This document shows positions 1-8,140 of a stretch of DNA of 42,877 nucleotides, piece by piece (position 1 is the stretch's first letter; every line of letters begins with the position of its first letter). The notes beneath the pieces are model-generated. The model was not told where the DNA came from. It saw only the letters and a program-made list of their open reading frames with translations, and did no database searches. This stretch comes from an uncultured Clostridia bacterium. GTDB taxonomy: Bacteria; Bacillota_A; Clostridia; Oscillospirales; Oscillospiraceae. The translations under genes were made by a program, and so were the position numbers. The DNA lies in the NCBI GenBank assembly GCA_949289625.1, contig CASEPH010000165.1:1-42877 (forward strand), read 5' to 3'.

Positions 1-116
1 ATCTTCTCCGCAGCGGCAGTGTCAATGGGACCGTTTCCTCCGTCCACGGTGGGTAGACGCATATTGCCCATGCCCAGCAGAGATATTTTTTCCCCACAGG
101 ATTCCCGATAAATCAC
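1..116 (-). CDS. Aldo/keto reductase, 5' end only
   Basis: Only the first 38 codons are in the window; the gene runs off the left edge. Reading from a GTG at 116, the peptide contains the segment KISLLGMGNMRLPTVDGG, the conserved N-terminal beta-strand and GxxxMRLP motif of the aldo/keto reductase family, most like the clostridial subgroup that carries a C-terminal 4Fe-4S domain; that part lies outside, so the subgroup is an inference. The GTG start is preferred over the ATG at 123 because the ATG frame stops after 33 codons, while AGGAGG at 125-130 sits 8 nt from the GTG. Family members are NAD(P)H-dependent carbonyl reductases; the substrate cannot be told from this piece. Confidence 0.8.
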   Translation of the reverse strand, partial: MIYRESCGEKISLLGMGNMRLPTVDGGNGPIDTAAAEK

Positions 117-151
117 AGGACATACCTCCTTTGTAATTTGGCTCTGTGCTA

Positions 152-180
152 ATTATACCAAATTTTTGAGATAATGTCAC
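152..180 (-). promoter_or_regulatory. Promoter of the aldo/keto reductase gene
   Basis: On the minus strand a GTGACA -35 (175-180) and a TATAAT -10 (152-157) are separated by 17 bp, giving 5/6 and 6/6 matches to the vegetative sigma-A consensus. The GTG start lies about 36 bp downstream. Confidence 0.65.
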
Positions 181-206
181 GATTGTTTTGTGAGAACATA
201 TAATCC

Positions 207-235
207 TTGCAGTTTTTTATGGAATGGCCTATAAT
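207..235 (+). promoter_or_regulatory. Candidate promoter of the acyltransferase gene
   Basis: TTGCAG (207-212) and TATAAT (230-235) with a 17-bp spacer. The -10 is perfect, the -35 matches 3 of 6. A second TATAAT at 199-204 has a poorer -35. Confidence 0.5.
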
Positions 236-314
236 CATACAGGAGCGTCGGGCAAGAAACCCGGCAGGAATGTGAAAGCTCCATCCCTTGGGGTGGAGAC
301 TGGGAGCGAATGGT

Positions 315-1361
315 ATGAAGGATAAAAGAATCGATTATGAGATCCTGCGGCTGCTTGCTATTGTGGGGGTGGTATTCAATCACACTCAAAGCCGAGGGTT
401 TGAACTGTATATGGTGGAAAACTGCAGCACAGTCAACTATGTGGGGTCCTTGCTGTTGGGAATCTTGTGTAAAATGGCGGTGCCCCTTTTTTTCCTGGTA
501 TCGGGAGGACTGCTGCTTCACCGGCAGGAGCCGGTGACGACGGTGCTCAAAAAACGAGTGCTGCGGATTTTGATTGTTTTGGTGTTGTTCTCTGGACTGC
601 TGTACCTCTGCTGGATTCGGTGGGGAACTGTGGAGGATCCCGGTGTGGGAGACTTTTTCCGCCGGCTGTGGGCCAACGGGATTTCCATTCCATATTGGTA
701 CCTTTATACCTATCTGGGACTGATGCTGCTGCTTCCGTTTCTTCGGCCCATGGTGCAGGGGATGGGCAGTATGGCGTTTCTCTATCTCATTGGACTGCAT
801 ATTCTGTTCTACGGTGTTCTTTCCACCCTGGGGCTGGTATGCCGCCTAGGGCCGGTGAATCCGGATCTGTGGGTTCCCATGGTGGAACCGGATTTGTTCT
901 ACTTTATTATGGGCTACTATCTGGCCCATCGTTTCCCCTGGGAGCTGGTGAAAAAGCGCCAGCTGGTGTTGGCTGGTGTTCTGGGGATTGCGGCGGTGGC
1001 CGGAATGCTGGTGCTGGCCGATTTGGATTTTGGTCGCAACGGCATGGTAACCATGAATTTTCTGGAAAGCCTGTTGATTTTCCCAATCTTTTTTGTCTAT
1101 GCCCTGGTACATCAAATTTGTGCTTGGCATCCTGTACCGCTGCGAGCCGGGAAGATCATTGCGGCATTGGGAAGCTGTGTCTTTGGGGCCTATCTTCTGG
1201 AGGGGATCCTGCGGCATGAGCTGGGATTTGTCTATGAACTGCTGGAGCCGAAGCTCCATGTACTTCCGGCCTGCATGATTTGGGTGCTGGCGGTGGTACT
1301 GGCAGGACTGTCCATCACCTGGGTCCTGAAAAAAGTGCCGGGATTGAAAAAACTGCTATAG
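315..1361 (+). CDS. Acyltransferase 3 family membrane protein
   Basis: A 348-residue polytopic membrane protein with about ten hydrophobic helices, matching the usual size of the acyltransferase-3 family (OatA/WecH-like enzymes that O-acetylate cell-surface or exported glycans). The N-terminus RIDYEILRLLAIVGVVFNHT is the family signature: an Arg/Asp-rich start, then helix 1 ending in the conserved His that is thought to act in acyl transfer. A later MAVPLFFLVSGGLLL segment is the second hallmark. The ATG at 315 is chosen because GGGAG at 302-306 sits 8 nt away; an in-frame TTG at 288 has no good ribosome binding site. It stands alone between its own promoter and a terminator, so the acceptor is unknown. 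Acyltransferase fold is well supported; specificity is not. Confidence 0.85.
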   Translation: MKDKRIDYEILRLLAIVGVVFNHTQSRGFELYMVENCSTVNYVGSLLLGILCKMAVPLFFLVSGGLLLHRQEPVTTVLKKRVLRILIVLVLFSGLLYLCWIRWGTVEDPGVGDFFRRLWANGISIPYWYLYTYLGLMLLLPFLRPMVQGMGSMAFLYLIGLHILFYGVLSTLGLVCRLGPVNPDLWVPMVEPDLFYFIMGYYLAHRFPWELVKKRQLVLAGVLGIAAVAGMLVLADLDFGRNGMVTMNFLESLLIFPIFFVYALVHQICAWHPVPLRAGKIIAALGSCVFGAYLLEGILRHELGFVYELLEPKLHVLPACMIWVLAVVLAGLSITWVLKKVPGLKKLL

Positions 1362-1387
1362 TGAGATACGGCAATGACCTGAACAAG

Positions 1388-1440
1388 GAGCACCGCGGAT
1401 GCATTATACAACCGCGGTGCTCTCTTGTCATTTTTCTTTT
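1388..1440. terminator. Bidirectional intrinsic terminator
   Basis: Perfect 11-bp stem GAGCACCGCGG (1388-1398) / CCGCGGTGCTC (1412-1422) followed by a T-rich run on the + side. It lies between the convergent acyltransferase and aminotransferase genes and could serve both. Confidence 0.8.
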
Positions 1441-1456
1441 ATGTATCCGAGGGAAT

Positions 1457-2647
1457 TCAGCACAGACCGTATTCTTCCGCCAGCTGCCGGAAATAGGGCA
1501 GGGAACGCTGAATGGTATCGAAGCTGACGCAGTACGCCACACGCACATAGCCGGGGCAGGCGAAGCTGCTGCCGGGAACCATGAGAATGTGATACTTCTT
1601 GGCTCTCTGAACAAATTCTTTTTCGTCTGGGGTGGGGGCCTTTACGAACAGATAAAAAGCTCCCTGGGGCTTGATGCAGTGAAAGCCCAGTTCACGAAGT
1701 CCTCCATACAGAGCTTCACGATTCTTGTTATAGGCCTCTAGATCCGTTTCCACGTCCAGACAGCGGGACACGGCCAGCTGCATCAGGGAGGGGGCGTTGA
1801 CAAAACCGGATACCCGGGTGGCGATGGTGGCAGCAGTAAACACCAGCTCATAGTCGTCGCATTCCGAAGGAATCACTAGATACCCGATCCGTTCTCCGGG
1901 GAGAGATAGGGACTTGGACCAGCTATAGCCTACGATGGTATTGGCGTAATATTTTGTCAGGTAGGGAACCTCCACACCGTCATAGGCCAGCTCCCGATAG
2001 GGTTCATCGGAGATCAGGTAGATGCTGGTGCCAAATTCATGCTGCTTTTCCCGCAGAATCCGGCCCAGCTCCATGCAGATTTCGTGGGAGTAGACCACGC
2101 CGGTGGGATTGTTGGGATTATTGACAATCACAGCTTTGGTCTTGGGGGTGATTTTCTGGGCGAACTCCTGGAGATTGGGCTGGAAGGTTTCGGTGTTGGG
2201 AGAAACCACCGTCAGAACGCCGTCGTAGTTCATGACGTAGTTGCTGTACTCAGAGAAGTAGGGGGCAAATGTGATGACCTCGTCTCCGGGATTCAGAAGC
2301 GTTTTCAGGATCACGTTCAGTCCACCGGCAGCGCCTACGGTCATAATAATATTTCCCGCGGAAAAATCTGTCCCATGGGTTTTGTTGAGGTGTTCTGCGA
2401 TGGCCTGGCGAACGCTTTCAAAGCCAGCGTTAGACATGTACCCGTGGACCACCATGGAATCCTCCTGAGCAAGCACATCCTCAATGGCTGTCTGGACCTG
2501 CGAAGGAGCGGGGACCGAAGGGTTTCCCAGGCTGAAATCAAAGACGTTTTCAGCGCCATAGGCCTTGGCCATCTGCTGGCCCTCCTCAAACATGGCCCGG
2601 ATCACCGAATTGTTCTCCGCCAACCGCTTCATTTTTTCTGAAATCAT
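1457..2647 (-). CDS. Class I/II PLP aminotransferase (aspartate aminotransferase-like)
   Basis: A 396-residue fold-type I aminotransferase. Visible landmarks are the substrate-entry glycine region DFSLGNPSVPAP (residues 37-48), the NNPNNPTG motif (176-183), SDEPY (213-217, the Asp that binds the pyridine nitrogen and the Tyr that contacts O3'), the SWSKSLSLPGERIGY segment with Schiff-base Lys245, and a late Arg for the substrate carboxylate. This is the pattern of the clostridial aspartate/aromatic aminotransferases; the true amino donor cannot be assigned. The ATG at 2647 follows an AGGAG. The gene begins 15 nt after the glpK stop on the same strand, so the two are probably cotranscribed, although no metabolic link is obvious. 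Confidence 0.9.
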   Translation of the reverse strand: MISEKMKRLAENNSVIRAMFEEGQQMAKAYGAENVFDFSLGNPSVPAPSQVQTAIEDVLAQEDSMVVHGYMSNAGFESVRQAIAEHLNKTHGTDFSAGNIIMTVGAAGGLNVILKTLLNPGDEVITFAPYFSEYSNYVMNYDGVLTVVSPNTETFQPNLQEFAQKITPKTKAVIVNNPNNPTGVVYSHEICMELGRILREKQHEFGTSIYLISDEPYRELAYDGVEVPYLTKYYANTIVGYSWSKSLSLPGERIGYLVIPSECDDYELVFTAATIATRVSGFVNAPSLMQLAVSRCLDVETDLEAYNKNREALYGGLRELGFHCIKPQGAFYLFVKAPTPDEKEFVQRAKKYHILMVPGSSFACPGYVRVAYCVSFDTIQRSLPYFRQLAEEYGLC

Positions 2648-2662
2648 AATACTCGCTCCTGT

Positions 2663-4180
2663 CTATACTGTTTTTGTAGCTTTTCCCCAGCGTCGTGCCA
2701 GCTCCACGGCGGTATGCCACTGGGCGAAAAGCGTTTGCATTGTCTGTTCCGGCAAGTTCGGCTCAAATATCCGATCGGTGATCTGCAGCTTGGACAGGGA
2801 ATCTGTGCTGTCCCAGACTCCTGTGGCAAGACCGGCCAGATAGGCCGCACCGGCAGCTGTGGTTTCTACCATGGTGGGCCGAATCACCGGGAGGGACAAC
2901 AGATCTGCCTGAAACTGCATCATAAAATCACTGACACTGGCACCTCCATCCACTCGCAGCTCCCGCATTTTGGTGGAGGATTCCAGATGCATGGTGTCCA
3001 CCAGATCCGCAACTTCGTAGGCGATAGCCTCCAGCACGGCCCGGCACATATGGGCCCTTCCGGTACCACGGGTGAATCCGAAAAAGCTGCCGCGAGCGTC
3101 TACATCCCAATAGGGAGCCCCTAGTCCTGTGAAGGCTGGAACAAAATAAACGCCGTCATTGCTGTTCAGGGTTTCCGCCAAAATGTCGCACTCGTGGGCT
3201 GCCGCAATCACATGACATTCATCCCGCAGCCACTGAATGGCGGAACCGGCGTTAAAGGCACTGCCCTCCAAGGCGTAGCAGGTTTCTCCGCCAATACTCC
3301 AGGCCACGGAGGTGAGAAGTCCATGATGAGAACGGATGCTTTGACTGCCGGTGTTCAGCAGCGTAAAGCAGCCGGTTCCATAGGTGTTTTTTGCCTGTCC
3401 AGGAGAAAAGCAGCCTTGCCCGAACAGAGCTGCCGCTTGGTCACCGGCGGAGCCGGAAATGGGGATGCCACCCAATGCCTCCAGTCCCCGAAGATTGTGA
3501 GATACGGTGCCATAGATCATGGAAGAGGGAACCGGCTTGGGCAGCATTGCCGTGGGGATATTTAAAAGTTTGCACAGTTCATCGTCCCAGCACAGACGGT
3601 CAATGTCAAAGAGCATGGTACGGGAGGCATTGGAATAGTCCGTGATATGGACAGCGCCTCCGGTTAGGTTCCAAATGAGCCAGGAATCCACGTTGCCGAA
3701 CAGGATTTCCCCACGCTGAGCGCGCTGTTGCAGGGAGGAATCCTGGTCCAAAATCCACCGGATTTTGGTACCGGAAAAATAAGGATCAATGAGCAAACCG
3801 GTTTTATTCAGCACAGTGTCTGAGACGCCCTCCGCCTGAAGCCCGGCGCACAGCTCCGCCGTTCTGCGGCATTGCCAGACAATGGCGTTACAGACAGGTT
3901 TTCCAGTCAGTTTGTCCCAGACGATGGTAGTTTCACGTTGATTGGTGATACCGATGGCGGCAATATCTGTGGGACTCAGTCCGCTTTTCTCAAAAACCTC
4001 CGCCATGGCCAGCAGTTCCGTGGAGAGAATCTCCATGGGATCATGCTCGACCCAACCGGGGTGGGGATAATGCTGTGTGATAGGATACTGAGCTTTTCCC
4101 ACAATTTGTCCATGCTTGTCAAACAGAATAGCCCGGGAGGAGGTAGTACCCTGGTCGACTGCCAGAACATAACCGTTCAT
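2663..4180 (-). CDS. glpK: Glycerol kinase
   Basis: A 505-residue FGGY-family kinase that phosphorylates glycerol to sn-glycerol 3-phosphate with ATP in the cytoplasm. The N-terminal phosphate-binding segment AVDQGTTSSRAILFD, GWVEHDP, the ITNQRETTIVWDK motif and the later GLGAPYWD and GGASVSDFMMQ segments are all typical of GlpK and distinguish it from xylulokinases. The start is the ATG at 4180, with AAAGGAGG 7 nt upstream; a longer in-frame reading back to 4297 adds 39 residues that do not belong to the family. No glpF or glpD neighbour is present; glycerol uptake must be encoded elsewhere. The downstream aminotransferase is probably on the same transcript. Confidence 0.96.
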   Translation of the reverse strand: MNGYVLAVDQGTTSSRAILFDKHGQIVGKAQYPITQHYPHPGWVEHDPMEILSTELLAMAEVFEKSGLSPTDIAAIGITNQRETTIVWDKLTGKPVCNAIVWQCRRTAELCAGLQAEGVSDTVLNKTGLLIDPYFSGTKIRWILDQDSSLQQRAQRGEILFGNVDSWLIWNLTGGAVHITDYSNASRTMLFDIDRLCWDDELCKLLNIPTAMLPKPVPSSMIYGTVSHNLRGLEALGGIPISGSAGDQAAALFGQGCFSPGQAKNTYGTGCFTLLNTGSQSIRSHHGLLTSVAWSIGGETCYALEGSAFNAGSAIQWLRDECHVIAAAHECDILAETLNSNDGVYFVPAFTGLGAPYWDVDARGSFFGFTRGTGRAHMCRAVLEAIAYEVADLVDTMHLESSTKMRELRVDGGASVSDFMMQFQADLLSLPVIRPTMVETTAAGAAYLAGLATGVWDSTDSLSKLQITDRIFEPNLPEQTMQTLFAQWHTAVELARRWGKATKTV

Positions 4181-4285
4181 GATGCGCCTCCTTTGGTGTT
4201 TTCTTATAGTTTCGCCCAATTCTGGCCATATGTCAATAGATTTTTGTTCTGGACGGCCTTTCGGTGAGGAAATTTCACTTCCGGG

Positions 4286-4313
4286 TTGTATCTTCACATT
4301 TTTCTGCTATAAT
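4286..4313 (+). promoter_or_regulatory. Candidate promoter of the 4347 gene
   Basis: TTGTAT (4286-4291) and TATAAT (4308-4313) separated by 16 bp, 34 bp ahead of the start codon, in the divergent gap with glpK. Confidence 0.5.
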
Positions 4314-4346
4314 TAGAAGCAACGTGCGAAGAGCGGAGTGATTTCT

Positions 4347-5378
4347 ATGTACAAGACCTTGCGAAAAGAAAGCTTAATCCGGGTATTGCCCAGGATTATT
4401 GTTTGTGCAGTGCTGGCAGTGGCCTTTCTGGCGGTCAGCGGCAGCGGCCTGCTCAGGCTTCTAATGGGACCCCAGTCCCTGTCCGAGTTGACTGAGGAGG
4501 AGCTGGACGGAAAATATGTTTACTTTGATGCCAGTGAGATTATCGTGGCCTTTGCCAATCTTACGGTCAGCAACAGCGAAGGGGACACCGAAACTCTAAA
4601 AACATATTATTTGCTTCCCTTTGGCGACGAGACCTATATGGCCGTTATGGATGCCAAGGAGCAGAACGTCAACGTGATCGATCGAGCTATGGAGCAGAGC
4701 CACGAATACTATCTGGGAGATCTGGAGACGCTGATTCCCTTAGGAGACGTCAGCGGAACCATAACTGAGCTGGAGGACGGCATGCTGGACTATATGGCCG
4801 AGTGTGTGGACAACTATGCACTTCCGGGCTATGAGGAGGGCAGCGACAGCACGAACTTGATGGTTTCCTATCAGGTAAACCTGGACTATGTGGGCTTTTT
4901 GAAAAAGCCTGTGGTACTGGTGCTGGGCGGTTTTGGACTGCTGTTCCTCCTGCTGGCAGTTGTACAGCTTGCTGTGGTTCTGACCGGCTGTTATCAGAAA
5001 AAGCTTCGCCATACACTTGTGGGCGCCACAGAAGAGGATTTTCAGGAGTCTGTTACCATTGAACGGATTCGGGTTGGGAAATATATTTGGTTTTCCAAGG
5101 GGCCAGGCAGCCGGGGATTGGTGACCGCAGACCTGATCTGGGGTTATCCTATGCCCGAACCCATGGTTATCAGCAAATATCGCTGGCCGGTGGCGCTCTA
5201 TGACCGGGAGCAGAAGATGACGCGGATCAACTTTATGGATCAGAAGAATTGTCAAAAGTTTTTAGAGGCCATTGCGGCCCAGGGAAATCCCTTCGTCATG
5301 GGCTACTCCAGCGAGCACGCACAAAAATTTCAGGATGATTTTCAGGGCTTTGTACAGGAAGCGGCCCGGCAATCTTGA
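4347..5378 (+). CDS. Unrecognised membrane protein with two TM segments
   Basis: A 343-residue protein that I cannot place in a named family with confidence. It has an N-terminal helix at about residues 16-33, a hydrophilic, acidic domain of roughly 150 residues (40-185) rich in Tyr and Asp/Glu, a second strongly hydrophobic helix at about 188-214, and a C-terminal domain of about 130 residues. Topology is likely N-in with the middle domain outside the membrane and the tail in the cytoplasm. The ATG at 4347 follows CGGAG by 8 nt and is preferred to the GTG at 4338, which is part of that ribosome binding site. It stands alone, ahead of its own terminator. No enzymatic motif is visible. Confidence 0.8.
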   Translation: MYKTLRKESLIRVLPRIIVCAVLAVAFLAVSGSGLLRLLMGPQSLSELTEEELDGKYVYFDASEIIVAFANLTVSNSEGDTETLKTYYLLPFGDETYMAVMDAKEQNVNVIDRAMEQSHEYYLGDLETLIPLGDVSGTITELEDGMLDYMAECVDNYALPGYEEGSDSTNLMVSYQVNLDYVGFLKKPVVLVLGGFGLLFLLLAVVQLAVVLTGCYQKKLRHTLVGATEEDFQESVTIERIRVGKYIWFSKGPGSRGLVTADLIWGYPMPEPMVISKYRWPVALYDREQKMTRINFMDQKNCQKFLEAIAAQGNPFVMGYSSEHAQKFQDDFQGFVQEAARQS

Positions 5379-5391
5379 TGTTTGTATAAAA

Positions 5392-5415
5392 AAAGGGTGC
5401 CCGGTGGCACCCTTT
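5392..5415. terminator. Intrinsic terminator, likely bidirectional
   Basis: AAAGGGTGCC (5392-5401) pairs with GGCACCCTTT (5406-5415), with A and T runs on the two sides. It lies between the 4347 gene and the convergent GNAT gene and can work in both directions. Confidence 0.8.
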
Positions 5416-5907
5416 TTATGAAAGAGAAAGAATCATATCATACCAAACGGCACCGCCGTGGGAAGATGCGGAGACGCCGCGGCATTGAAAACCAAAACTC
5501 TCGTAAAAGCTTATTTTTTCTTCCTTGCAGGTTAGAATCACTCCTGCTTTGCCCCGCACTTTACTCAGGTCAATGAGCCGATTGAGGAGCCCACGGGCGA
5601 TGCCCTGATGCCGGCATTCCGGTAATACGGCCAAGCCAAACACAGTCTGCCAGGGGTGCTTGGCGCTGTGGGGACAATTCGGCTCATAGAGCTCGTCCCC
5701 AAGTTCCGGTTCCGTGGTACAGCAGCCGTCTATGATCCCAATGATCTGCTTGTCGCTGACTGCTACCAGGAAGGACTCGGGAAAAGTACGGATTCTGGTA
5801 GCAAAGGCGTCCCTGGTTGCGGCTTCTGCTTTGGGAAAGCTCATGGCTTCCACATGGGTCACAGCGTCCAGATCTGCTTCTGTCACAAAACGAATACAAT
5901 ATTCCAT
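5416..5907 (-). CDS. GNAT-family N-acetyltransferase
   Basis: A 163-residue single-domain GNAT. The acetyl-CoA-binding motif A is seen as VFGLAVLPECRHQGIARGLL (the V-x-P-x-x-R-x-x-G-I/L-A pattern), preceded by the motif-D type strand ending in IIGIIDGC and followed by the motif-B segment FYESFGFQCRG. The N-terminal RFVTEADLDAVTHVEAMSF segment is the usual substrate-side helix. The ATG at 5907 is chosen because GGAG is 8 nt upstream; the GTG at 5916 would leave almost no spacing. Substrates of these stand-alone acetyltransferases (small amines, N-termini, antibiotics) cannot be inferred from sequence. It is divergent from dapF. Confidence 0.88.
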   Translation of the reverse strand: MEYCIRFVTEADLDAVTHVEAMSFPKAEAATRDAFATRIRTFPESFLVAVSDKQIIGIIDGCCTTEPELGDELYEPNCPHSAKHPWQTVFGLAVLPECRHQGIARGLLNRLIDLSKVRGKAGVILTCKEEKISFYESFGFQCRGVSASSHGGAVWYDMILSLS

Positions 5908-6014
5908 GTTTTTCACTCCAAATACAGGTTCTTCTTATACTACCAATAATTTTGCCAAAAAACAAGAGGAACCAAACCAATCATCCAAGCCCCTGAGGCA
6001 AGTGGGAGGGTTTT

Positions 6015-6854
6015 ATGAAATTTACAAAAATGCACGGTATCGGCAACGATTATGTGTATGTCAACTGTTTTGAAGAAAGACTGGAAAATCCAGCTCAGAT
6101 TTCTCGGTTTATATCAGACCGGCATTGTGGGATTGGCGGCGACGGCCTAATCTTGATTGGTCCCTCAGAGGTGGCCGACTTCCAAATGCGGATATACAAC
6201 GCTGATGGTTCCCAGGCAGAGATGTGTGGCAACGGAGTCCGCTGTGTGGGCAAGTACGTCTATGACCGGGGCCTGACAAAGAAAACTACCGTAACAGTGG
6301 AGACTCTGGGAGGAATCAAAACCCTGGAGCTGCATGTGGAGCAGGGGACAGTCCGTTCTGTTACCGTGGATATGGGTTTGCCCATCCTTGCGCCGGAAAA
6401 AATACCGGTGCAGGGCACGGGAGAACGCTTTTTGAATATACCGGTTACGGTGGACGGCAGGGAATATCATGTGACAGCAGTGTCCATGGGCAATCCCCAT
6501 GCGGTGGTGTTTGTGCCGGATACAGCCTCCCTAGATCTTCCCCACATTGGGCCGTTGTTTGAAAATCTAGAGATTTTCCCGGAACGCACCAACACGGAAT
6601 TTGTGGAAGTAATTGACCGAGATACCCTGCGGATGCGGGTGTGGGAACGGGGCTCCGGCGAAACGATGGCCTGTGGTACCGGGGCATGTGCGACCCTGGT
6701 GGCATCGGTGCTCAACGGAAAATGCCAGCGGGAAGCAACGGTAAAACTGCTGGGTGGAGATCTTCAAATTCGGTGGGATGAAACAAACGATCATGTATAT
6801 ATGACTGGTCCGGCAACCATCGTATTCGATGGGGAAATCGACTTGGATCTGTAA
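6015..6854 (+). CDS. dapF: Diaminopimelate epimerase
   Basis: A 279-residue, two-domain PLP-independent epimerase that converts LL-DAP to meso-DAP for peptidoglycan and lysine. Both catalytic cysteines are present: Cys71 in [16 protein letters not shown] and Cys220 in [15 protein letters not shown], on the two mirror-image halves. The N-terminal [16 protein letters not shown] is diagnostic of DapF. The start codon follows GGGAGG. The next gene, dapL, starts 11 nt after the stop, and together they cover the two steps from tetrahydrodipicolinate to meso-DAP. Confidence 0.97.
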   Translation: MKFTKMHGIGNDYVYVNCFEERLENPAQISRFISDRHCGIGGDGLILIGPSEVADFQMRIYNADGSQAEMCGNGVRCVGKYVYDRGLTKKTTVTVETLGGIKTLELHVEQGTVRSVTVDMGLPILAPEKIPVQGTGERFLNIPVTVDGREYHVTAVSMGNPHAVVFVPDTASLDLPHIGPLFENLEIFPERTNTEFVEVIDRDTLRMRVWERGSGETMACGTGACATLVASVLNGKCQREATVKLLGGDLQIRWDETNDHVYMTGPATIVFDGEIDLDL

Positions 6855-6865
6855 GGAGTGTTTTT

Positions 6866-8080
6866 ATGGCAAACGTCAACAGCAATTATCAAAAATTACC
6901 CGGAAGCTATCTGTTTTCGGAGATTGCCCGCCGGGTGGCCGCCTTTACAAAGGAACATCCGGAGGTAGAGCTCATCAAGCTGGGTATTGGGGATGTGACG
7001 CAGCCCCTGGCTCCGGCAGTCATTGCTGCGATGCATCAGGCGGTAGATGAGATGGGACGGAAGGAGACCTTCCGGGGTTACGGTCCTGAGCAGGGCTATG
7101 AGTTCCTGCGGCAGGCTATTGTAAACCATGACTTTCAGGCCAGAGGTGTAGACATTCAGATGGATGAAATCTTTGTGTCCGACGGAGCCAAGAGTGATTG
7201 CGGTAACATCGGCGATATTTTTTCCACCGATAATGTGGTAGCCGTTTGCGACCCGGTGTATCCTGTGTATGTGGATACCAACGCAATGGCTGGCCGGGCT
7301 GGGACCTATCTGGAAGAACTGGAAAAGTGGTCAGACATTTATTATATGCCCACCACTGCGGAAAATCAGTTTGTTCCTGCACTGCCGGACCGACATGTGG
7401 ATCTCATCTATTTGTGTTTCCCCAACAATCCCACCGGCACTACCCTAAACCGGCAGCAGCTGCAGCAGTGGGTAGACTATGCCAACCGGGAGGATGCAGT
7501 GATCCTGTTTGACGCAGCCTACGAGGCGTTTATCACAGAAGCGGACGTCCCCCATACCATCTATGAGATCCCGGGTGCGAAAACCTGTGCCATCGAATTC
7601 CACAGCTTTTCCAAGACCGCCGGTTTCACTGGAAACCGCTGTGCCTATACTGTAGTGCCCAAGGCGCTCAAACGACAGGGCCAAAGCCTCAACGCCATGT
7701 GGAACCGCCGTCATACCACCAAGTTTAACGGGGTCCCCTATGTGATTCAGCGGGCTGCTGAGGCGGTTTATAGTCCAGAAGGTGACAAGCAGATCCGGCA
7801 GACCATTGCCTATTATCAGGAGAACGCCCGGGTGATTCGTGAGGGACTCCTGGAGGCCGGTCTGGAAGTATACGGCGGCGTAAACTCGCCTTATATCTGG
7901 TTTAGGACTCCCACGGATTCCTGGAGCTTCTTCGATCGGTTGCTCAGGGAAGCACATGTGGTTACTACCCCTGGAGCCGGATTCGGACCCAGCGGGGAAG
8001 GGTATATCCGTGTCACCGCCTTTGGCGATGCTGCGTCCACCCGACAGGCTGTAGACCGTATTTTAGCGCTGCTGAAATAA
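6866..8080 (+). CDS. dapL: LL-diaminopimelate aminotransferase
   Basis: A 404-residue PLP aminotransferase that makes LL-DAP directly from tetrahydrodipicolinate with glutamate as donor, bypassing the succinylated or acetylated intermediates. Features typical of DapL rather than general aspartate aminotransferases are the N-terminal [18 protein letters not shown] segment, the [13 protein letters not shown] motif, the [15 protein letters not shown] segment, [10 protein letters not shown] and the Schiff-base Lys250 in [13 protein letters not shown]. It follows dapF by 11 nt with its own GGAG ribosome binding site, and a strong terminator closes the unit. With the lysA-bearing gene at 26958 the window encodes the last three steps of this lysine route. 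Confidence 0.97.
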   Translation: MANVNSNYQKLPGSYLFSEIARRVAAFTKEHPEVELIKLGIGDVTQPLAPAVIAAMHQAVDEMGRKETFRGYGPEQGYEFLRQAIVNHDFQARGVDIQMDEIFVSDGAKSDCGNIGDIFSTDNVVAVCDPVYPVYVDTNAMAGRAGTYLEELEKWSDIYYMPTTAENQFVPALPDRHVDLIYLCFPNNPTGTTLNRQQLQQWVDYANREDAVILFDAAYEAFITEADVPHTIYEIPGAKTCAIEFHSFSKTAGFTGNRCAYTVVPKALKRQGQSLNAMWNRRHTTKFNGVPYVIQRAAEAVYSPEGDKQIRQTIAYYQENARVIREGLLEAGLEVYGGVNSPYIWFRTPTDSWSFFDRLLREAHVVTTPGAGFGPSGEGYIRVTAFGDAASTRQAVDRILALLK

Positions 8081-8096
8081 TAAATAAAAGCAAAAG

Positions 8097-8137
8097 AGCA
8101 CCCGTTGCGGAACATGAAGTTCCACAACGGGTGCTTT
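8097..8137. terminator. Long hairpin terminator between dapL and ftsH
   Basis: AGCACCCGTTG (8097-8107) pairs perfectly with CAACGGGTGCT (8125-8135), extended after one mismatch by CGGAAC-type pairing to a 5-nt loop. It ends four bases before the ftsH stop codon and probably terminates both convergent transcripts; the T tract on the + side is short. Confidence 0.75.
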
Positions 8138-8140
8138 CTG

